Numbered from the stretch's first letter, positions 1-8,908 are shown. The stretch: DNA of 64,000 nucleotides from an uncultured Alcaligenaceae bacterium (GCA_937995985.1 CALKIR010000023.1:186001-250000); one strand, 5' to 3'. The notes: a model not told the origin generated them from the sequence alone. Translations and numbers: made by a program.

Positions 1-376
1 AATAGCGTCCAGCCAGTGAGATAAAAGTAGTTAGGGCTGCGCCTTTATTACCGCGCTCCTCTTTTTCTACTTGGATAATGAGCTCCTGACCTTCGGTCAA
101 AGCATCCTGAATACGGGCGCGGCGATAGTCGACACCGTTTTTAAAATAACTGCGTGCCACCTCTTTAAAGGGCAAAAAGCCGTGCCGCTCTTCGCCATAA
201 TCAACAAAGCAGGCCTCAAGGCCTGGCTCAATGCGGGTAATTACCCCTTTATAAATATTGCCTTTGCGTTGTTCACGACCGGCAGTTTCAATATCTAGGT
301 CAATTAATTTTTGACCGTCTACTATTGCAACGCGTAATTCTTCTTGGTGCGTTGCATTAAACAACATACGTTTCAT
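1..376 (-). CDS. rne: Ribonuclease E, N-terminal part (runs off window start)
   Basis: RNase E is the essential endonuclease that starts mRNA decay and processes rRNA and tRNA precursors; it scaffolds the degradosome at the inner membrane. Only the first 125 codons are in the window. The protein opens MKRMLFNATHQEELRVAIVDG and from about residue 38 continues into the S1 RNA-binding domain (GNIYKGVITRIEPGLEACF, then the VDYG turn), which matches RNase E/G. RNase G is the alternative, but the position next to rluC across a long leader fits rne. The gene is divergent from rluC, with nearly 500 untranslated bases between them. The catalytic and C-terminal regions lie outside the window. Confidence 0.93.
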   Translation of the reverse strand, partial: MKRMLFNATHQEELRVAIVDGQKLIDLDIETAGREQRKGNIYKGVITRIEPGLEACFVDYGEERHGFLPFKEVARSYFKNGVDYRRARIQDALTEGQELIIQVEKEERGNKGAALTTFISLAGRY

Positions 377-868
377 GAGTGTTTTTCTCCGAAGTCTTGG
401 TGCCGTGAAGCGGCGTGACTACGGGTCACTCGGTTTTTGAGCACTGTTTCTGCAGTGGCTTATTGGGCTGTCATCAACCTTTTACTCTGTATCAGTAAAG
501 CAAGTGTGTCCCTACACCAATAGGGTGTAATTAAGTGCCTTTGCATTCCAATACATTGAACAATAAAGCTACACACTTGTATTTTAAAACCAATAATTCC
601 AAAACAATAAACAGACGCGTAAACAAGCGCGTCTGCGAATAAATTTTTAAAGCGACAACTTTGCAGTAACCCAGTGCCGCGCGTGGCGGGCAGAGTTTAT
701 TGGGTTCGTTGTATAGTTACCAATAAACTGCTCTGCCGAGGGCAGACCTTATGACCCGAAAAAATGTGTGTCGGTATTACAATAGATACCTTTACCAGCC
801 GACGGAGACGTAAATATTGCATCTCTACGTCAAGCGGTGCCACAGTTTCCATAGGCTGAGGCGATTAT
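377..868. other. Long untranslated region between rne and rluC
   Basis: About 490 bases separate the divergent start codons of rne and rluC and hold no convincing gene. It should contain both promoters and a long rne 5' leader. The clearest structure is the inverted repeat at 688-737. A smaller one has arms GACGTA (807-812) and TACGTC (826-831). In E. coli the rne transcript has a long 5' UTR through which RNase E controls its own mRNA, so a structured leader here would make sense. That link is inference. Confidence 0.6.
688..737 (-). promoter_or_regulatory. Large inverted repeat in the rne upstream region
   Basis: The arms are GGGCAGAGTTTATTGG (688-703) and CCAATAAACTGCTCTGCC (720-737). The second is the reverse complement of the first apart from a three-base insertion, with a loop of about 16 bases. 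It lies about 310 bases upstream of the rne start codon. There is no T-run on either side, so it is not a typical terminator. A role as an RNA structure for RNase E autoregulation is plausible but unproven; it could also belong to the rluC side. Confidence 0.5.
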
Positions 869-1843
869 ATGCCTCTTTTACATATGAGCAAACAATTAAT
901 GAATGAACAATCGTTTTCTCAAGTACGTTTACTTAAGATTCTACCTGAAAGAGCGGGACAGCGTTTAGATAATTTTTTATTTCGTGAATGCAAAGGGGTC
1001 CCCAAGAGTTTTATTTACCGAGCAATACGCAGTGGGCAGGTGCGTGTCAATCGCGGGCGAGTGCGTAATGACTATCGTTTACAAGCCGGTGATGAGTTGC
1101 GCATCCCACCTATGAAACGTGCAGAAAGTGAGTCCACTGTGCGGGTTCCACCCGCACATTTTGAGGTGGTGTATGAGGATCCTTATTTTCTTGCTCTCAA
1201 TAAGCCAGCTGGGGTAGCTGTGCATGGGGGCAGTGGGGTGTCTTTTGGGGTAATTGAGCAGTTGCGTGCTGCGCGTCCCGAGGCGCCTTTTTTAGAATTA
1301 GTGCATCGGTTAGATAGGGATACTTCAGGGTTGCTGCTTATTGCACGTCGTCGACGTGCTTTGGTAGCGCTGCATGAGCTATTTAGAGAAGATCGGATTA
1401 CCAAGTTGTATTGGGCCTTGGTCAATGGTGATTGGGTAAATGAGCGGCAGCATTTACGTGCGCCTTTGTTACGCTGGCTCACACCAAGCGGTGAGCGCAG
1501 AGTGCGGGTAGATAAACAGGGGCGACGTGCGCATACCATTATCAATTTACACGCACGGTACGGCGGGTATAGCCTAGTGCAAGCAGAGCTGCGGACAGGG
1601 CGCACGCATCAAATTCGAGTGCACCTTGCTCATGAGGGGTATCCTATTGTGGGCGATGATAAATACAGCAGCGACCATCAGCTGAGCCAGGCACGTCAAC
1701 AGTTAGGGTTTAAGGGGATGTTTTTACATGCTGGGCGGTTAGTGTTTAGGCATCCGATAACGCATGAGTCTCTTGATATACAGGCGCCACTGCCACAGGA
1801 TTGTGTCGATCTATTAGAAAGGCTAGAACTATTAAAAAATTAG
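869..1843 (+). CDS. rluC: 23S rRNA pseudouridine synthase, RluC type
   Basis: The RluC/RluD family isomerises uridines in 23S rRNA; RluC modifies positions 955, 2504 and 2580 (E. coli numbering). The 324-residue protein has an S4 RNA-binding domain at about residues 28-80. The catalytic domain carries the family signature HRLDRDTSG at 146-154, whose second Asp (149) is the nucleophile. Length is usual for the family. A GAGG lies about 9 bases before the first ATG; in-frame ATGs 15 and 30 bases on are possible alternatives. Placement opposite rne supports RluC over RluD. The HAD gene follows with almost no gap, so the two are probably co-transcribed. Confidence 0.93.
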   Translation: MPLLHMSKQLMNEQSFSQVRLLKILPERAGQRLDNFLFRECKGVPKSFIYRAIRSGQVRVNRGRVRNDYRLQAGDELRIPPMKRAESESTVRVPPAHFEVVYEDPYFLALNKPAGVAVHGGSGVSFGVIEQLRAARPEAPFLELVHRLDRDTSGLLLIARRRRALVALHELFREDRITKLYWALVNGDWVNERQHLRAPLLRWLTPSGERRVRVDKQGRRAHTIINLHARYGGYSLVQAELRTGRTHQIRVHLAHEGYPIVGDDKYSSDHQLSQARQQLGFKGMFLHAGRLVFRHPITHESLDIQAPLPQDCVDLLERLELLKN

Positions 1844-1856
1844 TGTGGGAGTCATT

Positions 1857-2522
1857 ATGAGGAAGTATAAAGCCATTATTTTTGATTGGGATGGAACAGT
1901 AATGGATTCTACGCATTCCATTACTCGTTCAATTCAATTGGCCAGTCAGGATTTGGGGTTGCCCGTACCCTCTCAAGAAGAGGCGAATTGGATTATTGGT
2001 TTGTCGTTAGAAACAGGGCTGTACCGTATTCTGCCACAATTAGATGAGCAGACCATGCCCCAGTTTATAGAGCGTTATCGCTATCATTATTTTCAGTGTG
2101 ATACTGAATTACAGCTGTTTGAGGGGATGAATGAGTTATTGGTTGATTTGAAGCAGAAAAATATCTTATTAAGTGTGGCAACGGGAAAAAAGCGCATTGG
2201 TTTGGATAGGGCCTTAGAGGCTACAGGGCTAGGGCCCATATTTGATGCAACACGTTGTGCTGATGAAACCAAGAGCAAGCCTGATCCACAAATGTTGCAC
2301 GAATTAATGTGGGAGCTCGATATTAAGCCAACAGAGGCACTTATGGTTGGCGATACCACCCATGATATAGACATGGCCCACCAGGCAGGGATGGATAGTT
2401 TAGCCGTAACTTATGGGGCTCATGACCTGCGTACGTTACAGCGTTCTGAGCCCGTTGGAATTGCTCACAATGTTGCACAAATACAACAGTGGATAGGGCA
2501 GCGCGTAGCCTTTATGGATTAG
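1857..2522 (+). CDS. HAD-superfamily hydrolase (phosphoglycolate phosphatase-like)
   Basis: A 221-residue HAD subfamily IA phosphatase. Motif I is FDWDGT with the two Asp at residues 10 and 12, the Lys motif is in SKPDP (about 141), and motif IV is GDTTHDID (165-172). The four-helix cap sits between motifs I and II, as in Gph. I use the ATG at 1857 because GGGAG stands six bases before it; a GTG at 1845 would add four residues without a good ribosome-binding site. It follows rluC within 14 bases. The substrate cannot be read from the sequence: phosphoglycolate or another small phosphate ester is a family-based guess. It converges with the amidase gene, overlapping by four bases. Confidence 0.88.
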   Translation: MRKYKAIIFDWDGTVMDSTHSITRSIQLASQDLGLPVPSQEEANWIIGLSLETGLYRILPQLDEQTMPQFIERYRYHYFQCDTELQLFEGMNELLVDLKQKNILLSVATGKKRIGLDRALEATGLGPIFDATRCADETKSKPDPQMLHELMWELDIKPTEALMVGDTTHDIDMAHQAGMDSLAVTYGAHDLRTLQRSEPVGIAHNVAQIQQWIGQRVAFMD

Positions 2523-3370
2523 CGAGTATGGTCGGAATATGCCTCAGGCTGTGGAAATACCAAGGCCTTGAGGATGCCTGCTGTTTCCGCATCAATAATA
2601 CCGTCATGACGACTGGGTCTATAGTGCATTTGAAAGGCGACGATGACTTTTTCTGTCTCTTCATCTAATTGCCCATGTTGGGGGACTGCATATCCAATGC
2701 GGCGCAACCAGTCTTGAATAGTGCGCACAGAAGGGAGTCCAGTCCATTGAAACTCTCGGCTATAGCGCGCAGCCAGTGACTCATCAAACCAGCGACCCAG
2801 GCCTTCGTCGGCCAGCTCTTTCCATGGGAATAGTGGGCCTGGGTCTATTTTTCTTGTTGGGGCAATATCGCTGTGGCCAACGATGTTCGCTGGGGTCACT
2901 CGGTGCCGCGTAGCAATATCGCGCACCAGTGTTTTGACTATCTCTATTTGTTCGGGGGCATAGGGCACCCATCGACCATCATCCAGGCGGCCAGGATTCA
3001 CAATTTCAATGCCGATGGAGCTGGTGTTTAAGTCCGTATGGTCATACCATTGGCTGACTCCCGCATGCCAAGCACGCTCATTTTCGTCAACCAGTTGATA
3101 CACTTTTGGGGGCTGCTCATCAGTCACAAGGTAGTGACTGCTGACATTTTGTTGGGTCAGTATGTGCAGAGAGTTAGGAGTGTCCGCTACAGTATAGTGC
3201 AGCACAATATGGCGCACGCGGCTGTTTTTACCTTGGGCGGTGAATGATTGATCAATTTCAAGGCCGCCTGATGGAAGACTGCCACAGGCTGCCAGCATGC
3301 CGCTGAGCAAGGCAAGCAGCAGCCATCGTAGAATGGTTACAGTACAGTACTGGTGAATGATAGGACGCAT
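2519..3370 (-). CDS. amiD: N-acetylmuramoyl-L-alanine amidase lipoprotein, AmiD-like
   Basis: A predicted lipoprotein that cleaves the amide bond between MurNAc and the stem peptide of peptidoglycan or anhydro-muropeptides. The signal peptide ends in lipobox LAAC (Cys29). The Amidase_2 (AmpD/PGRP) domain shows the likely zinc ligands His58 (IVLHYT), His166 (GHSDIAP) and Asp176 (KIDPGP), with Glu122 as a candidate catalytic residue. A peptidoglycan-binding domain follows at about 213-270. Length (283) and architecture match AmiD, the outer-membrane amidase of E. coli, rather than cytoplasmic AmpD, which lacks a signal peptide. The RsmI-like gene ends 14 bases upstream, so they may share a transcript. 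Confidence 0.87.
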   Translation of the reverse strand: MRPIIHQYCTVTILRWLLLALLSGMLAACGSLPSGGLEIDQSFTAQGKNSRVRHIVLHYTVADTPNSLHILTQQNVSSHYLVTDEQPPKVYQLVDENERAWHAGVSQWYDHTDLNTSSIGIEIVNPGRLDDGRWVPYAPEQIEIVKTLVRDIATRHRVTPANIVGHSDIAPTRKIDPGPLFPWKELADEGLGRWFDESLAARYSREFQWTGLPSVRTIQDWLRRIGYAVPQHGQLDEETEKVIVAFQMHYRPSRHDGIIDAETAGILKALVFPQPEAYSDHTR

Positions 3371-3384
3371 GGTTTCCCTCGTTA

Positions 3385-4227
3385 TTAGTCAAGGCGACGT
3401 TTAGAATGAGGAGCAGAACGGCGCCGAGTGCCGCGTGCGCGCGGATTGCGCATTAGCGGGCGTTGACCTTTAGGCGCCGCTTGAAAAGGGGCTAGAAATA
3501 AAAATAAAGTAGGCTGTTTGTCAAGATGTGGGGGCGGTTGAGTGCGCCATTGGGCTATGCTTTGGGTGCGGATCCATTCCTCAGCAGTGGTGAGGGCGCG
3601 AGCAATGCATAGTTGGGTGTCTGGATGTAAGATGTGGCACAGATCGTCAAATAGTGCTTGATTTCTATAGGGGGTTTCGATGAAGAGTTGGGTGCTGTGC
3701 TCACGTGCAGACTGCTGCTCAAGAGCATGCAGGCGCTGACGACGCTCTTCAGTATGAATGGGTAAATATCCTTGAAAGCTAAAGCGCTGTCCGTTTAAGC
3801 CGCTTGCCATCAGTGCAAGCAGTAATGAGGATGGTCCTACATAGGGGCGTACAGGAATGTTTAGCGCATGGGCCTGAGCAACTATGGCAGCACCAGGGTC
3901 GGCTACGGCCGGACAGCCTGCCTCAGAGACTAGGCCAATGCCATGGGTTTGGCCCTTTGGATGGCTGAGCCAGCGGAGAATTTCCTCTTTAGGCGTGCCC
4001 CGTTTATCCAAGGTAAAGATAGTAATTTCGCGAATGGGCTGAAGAGGTTCGATTTGTTGTAAAAAGGCGCGGGCTGATTTCGCGTTTTCCGCAATATAAA
4101 TTGTAAGTTGGCGGGCAATGGCCTGCACCTCGCTAGGAAGCCACAGCGACGGTGCTGTGGCGCCTAAGCCCACTGGAATAAGGTGCAAAGCTGCTGCATA
4201 AGAGGGAGCGGTAATAGAATCTGACAT
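3385..4227 (-). CDS. RsmI-like SAM-dependent methyltransferase (tetrapyrrole methylase fold)
   Basis: A 280-residue protein of the tetrapyrrole methylase superfamily, closest in pattern to RsmI, the enzyme that 2'-O-methylates C1402 of 16S rRNA. Seen: the SAM-binding EAGCPAVADPG segment around residue 100, the VGPSSLLLALMASGL helix after it, and FQGYLP. True RsmI has DAGTP in place of EAGCP, so this is probably a paralogue and its substrate is unknown. The C-terminus, from about residue 250, is a basic Arg-rich tail that could bind nucleic acid. It lies between yceF and the amidase on the same strand. Confidence 0.75.
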   Translation of the reverse strand: MSDSITAPSYAAALHLIPVGLGATAPSLWLPSEVQAIARQLTIYIAENAKSARAFLQQIEPLQPIREITIFTLDKRGTPKEEILRWLSHPKGQTHGIGLVSEAGCPAVADPGAAIVAQAHALNIPVRPYVGPSSLLLALMASGLNGQRFSFQGYLPIHTEERRQRLHALEQQSAREHSTQLFIETPYRNQALFDDLCHILHPDTQLCIARALTTAEEWIRTQSIAQWRTQPPPHLDKQPTLFLFLAPFQAAPKGQRPLMRNPRARGTRRRSAPHSKRRLD

Positions 4228-4260
4228 AAGTGAGATAAGTCTGATAAATAATGGCTAGTG

Positions 4261-4857
4261 TTAGGGAATAACTGCTGGTTTTGGGGGCAGTAAAGGGTTT
4301 AGGCCAATGTGACGCAGCATCTCAGTCAGCGCAATAAGAGGTAGGCCAATAATGGCAGTCGGATCATCAGAGTGCATGGACTCTAGCAAGGCAATGCCAA
4401 GACTTTCTGCTTTTGCACTCCCCGCGGTATCATACGGTTGTTCAGTAATTAAATAATGCTCAATCTCTGCTTTACTAAGCTGCCTGAATGTGCATTGTAC
4501 CGGCACCAAACGTTCTTGATAGTGTTGCTGATAATACAAGCAGACAGCAGTATGAAAGACAACTGTTTGGCCGCTCATTTGTGTTAACTGAGCCACGGCT
4601 GCATCATGGTGGCCCGGTTTGCCCAAGAGTTGATTTCCTAGGGCGGCGACCTGATCGGAGCCAATTACGGCTGCGTGTGGATAGTATTGAGCAACATGCT
4701 GAGCTTTGTGACGGGCCAGGCGTTGAGCCAGCTGGGCAGGGTGCTCATTGGGCTCAGGGCTTTCGTCGATATTGGCAGGATGGGTGTGAAATGCCAATCC
4801 TAAGCGCTCTAACATCTGCTTTCTATAGGGGGATCCCGAGGCTAAAATAAGTTCCAT
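4261..4857 (-). CDS. yceF: Maf-family nucleotide pyrophosphatase YceF
   Basis: Maf proteins hydrolyse non-canonical or modified nucleoside triphosphates to monophosphates; the YceF subgroup prefers 7-methyl-GTP. The N-terminal signature SGSPYRKQML (7-16) and the catalytic-base segment IGSDQVA (Asp68) are present. Length (198) is typical. The gene is divergent from yceD-rpmF, the same arrangement as yceF/yceD/rpmF in E. coli, which supports the YceF subgroup over YhdE. A second Maf paralogue lies at 58670-59287. Confidence 0.9.
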   Translation of the reverse strand: MELILASGSPYRKQMLERLGLAFHTHPANIDESPEPNEHPAQLAQRLARHKAQHVAQYYPHAAVIGSDQVAALGNQLLGKPGHHDAAVAQLTQMSGQTVVFHTAVCLYYQQHYQERLVPVQCTFRQLSKAEIEHYLITEQPYDTAGSAKAESLGIALLESMHSDDPTAIIGLPLIALTEMLRHIGLNPLLPPKPAVIP

Positions 4858-4884
4858 CTTAGGGTTCCTTGGGTTGGTTTAAAT

Positions 4885-4914
4885 TTGACTGCTTTAGTTA
4901 GTACAGGGTATTAT
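4885..4914 (+). promoter_or_regulatory. Sigma70-type promoter for the yceD-rpmF-plsX-fab operon
   Basis: TTGACT at 4885-4890 and TATTAT at 4909-4914, with an 18-base spacer. Each hexamer has one mismatch to consensus. It lies in the short gap between divergent yceF and yceD and would give a leader of about 35 bases before yceD. Confidence 0.6.
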
Positions 4915-4955
4915 TTAATGTTTTCTTTATCAATGGAAGTGCCGGAGGGGATAGA

Positions 4956-5483
4956 ATGCTTTCTCAGCTACGCTCTCTGGATACTTTAGCTTTTACCGAA
5001 CAAGGACAAAAGCTATCGTCTCAGTGCTCTGTTATGCTGTTTAGTCGGGCCATTGATGGTTTGCCTGAGCAGGATGAGACACAAATGATTGCTTGGCAGC
5101 TTTGGGGGGAAACCGATGCTGCCGGTCATCGGCTTTTGCATGTGCGTTTAGATGGCGTGGTTCAATTAGAATGTCAGCGCTGTCTTGAGGCCTTTCCTTT
5201 TCCCGTGCGGGTCGAGAATACCTTTTTAATGGTCGATCAAGAAAGCGAGTTGGCCGTCGGTGAAGATGATCCCGAGGCATTAGAGCGTATTTTGATCGCG
5301 CGCAAGTACGATGGCTTTGAGTTATTAGAAGACGAGCTTATACTTAGCCTGCCTTATGTGCCCGTTCATGATGTGTGCCCTCATTTGCCCAAGGGTGTGT
5401 TTTCCTCGGGCGAGCAGGAGACACCAGACATTGAAAGGAAAAACCCTTTCAAGGTACTTGAGCAGCTCAAAAAGGATTCATAA
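4956..5483 (+). CDS. yceD: YceD/DUF177 family protein, 23S rRNA accumulation protein
   Basis: DUF177 proteins are widespread and are almost always encoded just before rpmF; E. coli YceD is needed for normal 23S rRNA accumulation. This 175-residue protein contains the family's LECQRCL segment (about 68-74), then an acidic stretch and a conserved hydrophobic ILSLPYVPVHD segment. It is the first gene of the operon, after the promoter at 4885. A GGAGGGG run lies upstream of the ATG. Its molecular role is not settled in any organism; the identity rests on motif and context. Confidence 0.9.
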   Translation: MLSQLRSLDTLAFTEQGQKLSSQCSVMLFSRAIDGLPEQDETQMIAWQLWGETDAAGHRLLHVRLDGVVQLECQRCLEAFPFPVRVENTFLMVDQESELAVGEDDPEALERILIARKYDGFELLEDELILSLPYVPVHDVCPHLPKGVFSSGEQETPDIERKNPFKVLEQLKKDS

Positions 5484-5577
5484 TAGGCCCGTTCGGGGTA
5501 TGTACAAGTCACAGAGATTTTTTAATACGATACGATTAATCCTTTTGGATTGAATCACTTTTTAGTAAGGAGTCATC

Positions 5578-5760
5578 ATGGCTGTCCCAAAGTCAAAAGT
5601 TAGCCCCTCACGTCGTGGCATGCGTCGTGCGCATGATGCGCTAAACAAGCCTGCCTTGGCTATTGAGCAAACTACTGGTGAGGTGCATTTGCGTCATCAT
5701 ATTAGCCCCAATGGCGTGTACCGTGGCCGCAAGGTACTAAACACCAAGTTTGACGAGTAA
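5578..5760 (+). CDS. rpmF: 50S ribosomal protein L32
   Basis: A 60-residue basic protein beginning MAVPKSKVSPSRRGMRRAHD, the L32 signature. The C-terminal half has HLRHHISPNGVYRGRKV. It lacks the four zinc-binding cysteines found in some L32 proteins, so it is the Cys-free form. AAGGAG lies six bases before the ATG. It sits between yceD and plsX, the usual bacterial arrangement that couples a ribosomal protein to phospholipid synthesis genes. Confidence 0.97.
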   Translation: MAVPKSKVSPSRRGMRRAHDALNKPALAIEQTTGEVHLRHHISPNGVYRGRKVLNTKFDE

Positions 5761-5793
5761 GCGCGCTATCGACGGTTTTCGTGAACGTGACTA

Positions 5794-6876
5794 ATGTCAA
5801 ATAAAACAATTCGTATTGCCATCGATTGCATGGGGGGTGACCATGGTTTGCCGGTCACCTTGCCAGCTGCGGTCAAGTTCGCGCAGGAGTACGCAGATAC
5901 CCATTGTTTGTTGGTTGGGGATCAGTCTCGTATCGAGGCGCAGATCCGTGCTTTGCCACGTATAGACAGGGATTGGTATACCATTATTCACACTGATGAG
6001 GTGGTGGATATGGACGATTCCGTCGAGGTGGCTTTGCGGCGTAAGCGCAAATCATCCATGCGCCTGGCAGCACAAGCAGTCAAAGATGGTTTAGCTGACG
6101 CCTGTATATCCGCTGGTAATACAGGTGCTTGGGTAGCCATTTCACGCTATGTGCTCAAGACTTTAGATGGCATCAGCCGTCCTGCTATTGCTACCTCCAT
6201 TCCTAACCAGAACGGTGGGGCGACCATCATGTTGGATTTAGGTGCCAACGTGGATTGCAGTGCCGAGCATTTGCTTCAGTTTGCAATGCTAGGAACAGCT
6301 TTGGCATCCATTGTTGATGGTCATGAGCAGCCTACTGTTGGGTTGTTAAACATTGGCGAAGAGGTCATTAAAGGCAACGAGGTTGTCAAACAGGCCGCAG
6401 AGCTATTGCGCAATAGTGGGCTTAATTTTTATGGTAACGTCGAGGGCGATGATTTGTGCCGCGGTACCGTTGATGTCATGGTTTGTGACGGGTTCGTGGG
6501 CAATGTCGTATTAAAGTCGCTCGAGGGCTTAGCCAAGATGGTGGCCAAGATGCTGCGTGAGGAATTTACCCGCGATATGCTCAGCATGATGGCCGGTGCG
6601 GTTGCCAAGCCGGTACTGAATCGATTGGGTGAGCGAGTAGATAATCGCCAATATAATGGCGCAGCTTTGCTTGGTTTGCGGGGCGTTGTGATCAAAAGTC
6701 ATGGTTCAGCCGATGTGCTGGCTTTTGGATATGCGTTGCAGCGTGCGCGTGATGCCGTTCGCAATGGCTTATTAGAAGGCACAACACGGGCTATCGAGCG
6801 TATCCAGGCTAGCCTGCAGCAAGCTCAGCTAGAACAGCAGTTGCCTTTGGCCACCGGGACAGGAACTACGTCCTAG
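5794..6876 (+). CDS. plsX: Phosphate acyltransferase PlsX
   Basis: PlsX converts acyl-ACP plus phosphate into acyl-phosphate for PlsY, the first step of phosphatidic acid synthesis, as a peripheral membrane protein. The N-terminus has IRIAIDCMGGDHG, and the family segments ACISAGNTGAWVA and VDVMVCDGFVGNVVLK follow. The 360-residue length is typical. It starts 33 bases after rpmF, and its stop lies about 40 bases before the fabH start, consistent with one operon feeding phospholipid synthesis. Confidence 0.97.
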   Translation: MSNKTIRIAIDCMGGDHGLPVTLPAAVKFAQEYADTHCLLVGDQSRIEAQIRALPRIDRDWYTIIHTDEVVDMDDSVEVALRRKRKSSMRLAAQAVKDGLADACISAGNTGAWVAISRYVLKTLDGISRPAIATSIPNQNGGATIMLDLGANVDCSAEHLLQFAMLGTALASIVDGHEQPTVGLLNIGEEVIKGNEVVKQAAELLRNSGLNFYGNVEGDDLCRGTVDVMVCDGFVGNVVLKSLEGLAKMVAKMLREEFTRDMLSMMAGAVAKPVLNRLGERVDNRQYNGAALLGLRGVVIKSHGSADVLAFGYALQRARDAVRNGLLEGTTRAIERIQASLQQAQLEQQLPLATGTGTTS

Positions 6877-6917
6877 TGGCGTTTTTTATTAGCCTCCAGG
6901 GTGTTTTAGGAAGTTCA

Positions 6918-7895
6918 ATGAAGCCTTTCGCTAAAATCATCGGTACCGGTGCGTACTTACCTCCAAAGGTGGTCACCAACGATCAGTTGGCTGCTCAGCT
7001 TGCAGAACAGGGCATAGAGACCTCCGACCAATGGATAGTAGAACGCACTGGGATTCGGCAGCGTCATCTAGCTGAGCGCAATGTGCGCTGTAGCGAGTTG
7101 GCTACATTTGCTGCCCGCCAGGCATTAGAGCGTGCCTCTATAGAGGCAGATTCTTTGGACCTAATTATTGTTGCGACATCCACCCCAGATGTCATTTTCC
7201 CCAGTACTGCTTGTTTAGTACAAAGAAATATCCAAGCCGTTCATGCTGCTGCCTTTGATGTGCAAGCGGTATGTAGCGGCTTTATTTATGCCTTAACCAC
7301 GGCCAATGCCTTTATTCGTTCCGGGCAGGCTCGTCGTGTGCTGGTCATCGGGTCAGAGGTGTTTTCAAGTATTCTTGACTGGTCTGATCGTTCCACTTGT
7401 GTGCTCTTTGGTGATGGGGCAGGTGCCGTCGTCTTAGAGGCCAGTGATGAAGCGGGGATTTTAGCAACTGAGTTGCATGCTGACGGACAGCAAGAGGGCA
7501 TTTTGCATGCCCGCGGTGGGGTGGCCTATGGGCAGGTCCATGGCGATCCTTTTTTACGGATGGATGGACAGGCAGTATTTAAATTTGCGGTAAATGCTTT
7601 GTCTCGTTCCGCACAGTCAGTATGTCAGCAAGCTGAGGTCGCCCTTGATGAGGTAGATTGGTTGATTCCCCATCAGGCAAATTTACGAATTATTAATTTT
7701 ATTGCGCGTAAATTACGTCTTCCCACAGAGCGTGTTGTGGTCACGGTGGATCAGCATGCCAATACTTCGGCCGCGAGTGTGCCTTTAGCATTGCATGCCG
7801 CCATTGCGGATGGCCGCATTCAAGCAGGTCAGTTGGCGCTTTTGCAAGGAGTGGGGGGAGGGTTTACTTGGGGGTCAGTATTGGTGCGCCTATAG
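6918..7895 (+). CDS. fabH: Beta-ketoacyl-ACP synthase III
   Basis: FabH condenses acetyl-CoA with malonyl-ACP to start type II fatty acid synthesis. The catalytic triad is visible: Cys119 (VQAVCSGF), His252 (IPHQANLRI) and Asn282 (HANTSAAS). I start at the ATG at 6918 because AGGAAG lies at 6908-6913 and homologues begin at this point (KIIGTGAYLP). An upstream GTG overlapping the plsX stop would add 14 unconserved residues. The resulting 325 residues match the family. Confidence 0.96.
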   Translation: MKPFAKIIGTGAYLPPKVVTNDQLAAQLAEQGIETSDQWIVERTGIRQRHLAERNVRCSELATFAARQALERASIEADSLDLIIVATSTPDVIFPSTACLVQRNIQAVHAAAFDVQAVCSGFIYALTTANAFIRSGQARRVLVIGSEVFSSILDWSDRSTCVLFGDGAGAVVLEASDEAGILATELHADGQQEGILHARGGVAYGQVHGDPFLRMDGQAVFKFAVNALSRSAQSVCQQAEVALDEVDWLIPHQANLRIINFIARKLRLPTERVVVTVDQHANTSAASVPLALHAAIADGRIQAGQLALLQGVGGGFTWGSVLVRL

Positions 7896-7970
7896 TTAGT
7901 CGTATCCTGCTGATGAGGGCAGAGCACCCACATCCATAAGCAATTAATAATGGGGAAAAGGGTAAGAAAA

Positions 7971-8906
7971 ATGAAGTTAGCCTTTGTATTTCCAGGTCAG
8001 GGCTCCCAATCAGTGGGCATGCTAGATGCCTGGATGGATCAGTCTGGTGTGCCAGATATGCTACAGGAGGCCAATGACGCCTTGGGTGAGGATTTAGCTA
8101 AACTCATTGCCAACGGTCCCGAAGAGTCTCTAAATCTGACTGTTCATACTCAGCCAGCAATGCTATTGAGCGCAGTCTTAATGTATGAGCAATGGCGTCA
8201 GGCAGGGGGGATGCAGCCAGAGGTAATGGCTGGGCATAGTTTGGGTGAATATTCAGCACTAACTGCAGCCGGATCATTGAGTCTGTCCGATGCATTGCGT
8301 TTGGTGCGCATTCGTGCAACAGCAATGCAAGAGGCCGTTCCGGTTGGCCAAGGAGCCATGGCGGCGATTATAGGTTTGGATGATGACACCATTGCAGCCT
8401 TGTGTGCTCAATGTAGTGATGGGGAGCAAGTGGTCGAGCCTGTGAATTACAATGCTCCAGGGCAGGTGGTTATTGCCGGGCATCGTGAAGCTGTGGAGCA
8501 AGCCTGTACGGTGGCCAAGGAAAAAGGAGCTCGTCGCGCTTTGGTTCTACCAGTTTCTGCGCCTTTTCATTCGCGTTTATTAGAGCCCGCAGCCCAGACA
8601 TTGCAGACAGCTTTGGCAGAGATCACGCTACGCACTCCCCAGGTGACGGTGATTAATAATGTTGATGTGCGCAGTCCCAGCGAGCCAGAGCAAATCAAGG
8701 ATGCTTTGGTGCGACAGGCTTGGCATCCTGTGCGTTGGGTTGAAACCATACAAGCAATGAAAGCACAGGGGGTCACCCATGTGGTTGAATGTGGTCCCGG
8801 GCGGGTGCTCAGTGGGCTGGTGCGTCGTATTGACCGCAGTATCACGACTTTGTCATTTAGTGATCCTGATTCAATGCAAGCTGTCTTAAAAGAATTAAAG
8901 GCATAA
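7971..8906 (+). CDS. fabD: Malonyl-CoA:ACP transacylase
   Basis: FabD loads malonyl groups from CoA onto acyl carrier protein. Seen: FPGQGSQ at 7-13, the nucleophile elbow GHSLGEYS (Ser90), and His200 in VSAPFHS. The ATG at 7971 gives 311 residues, matching E. coli FabD (309), with GGGTAAG just upstream. The ATG at 7950 would add seven residues (MGKRVRK) and has no ribosome-binding site. It belongs to the fab operon; fabG follows after two bases. Confidence 0.96.
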   Translation: MKLAFVFPGQGSQSVGMLDAWMDQSGVPDMLQEANDALGEDLAKLIANGPEESLNLTVHTQPAMLLSAVLMYEQWRQAGGMQPEVMAGHSLGEYSALTAAGSLSLSDALRLVRIRATAMQEAVPVGQGAMAAIIGLDDDTIAALCAQCSDGEQVVEPVNYNAPGQVVIAGHREAVEQACTVAKEKGARRALVLPVSAPFHSRLLEPAAQTLQTALAEITLRTPQVTVINNVDVRSPSEPEQIKDALVRQAWHPVRWVETIQAMKAQGVTHVVECGPGRVLSGLVRRIDRSITTLSFSDPDSMQAVLKELKA

Positions 8907-8908
8907 GT

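Noticed and set aside
71..298. A 75-codon plus-strand ORF at the start of the window
   Set aside because: It is antisense to rne, whose minus-strand translation is clearly RNase E; the plus frame has no ribosome-binding site or family similarity.
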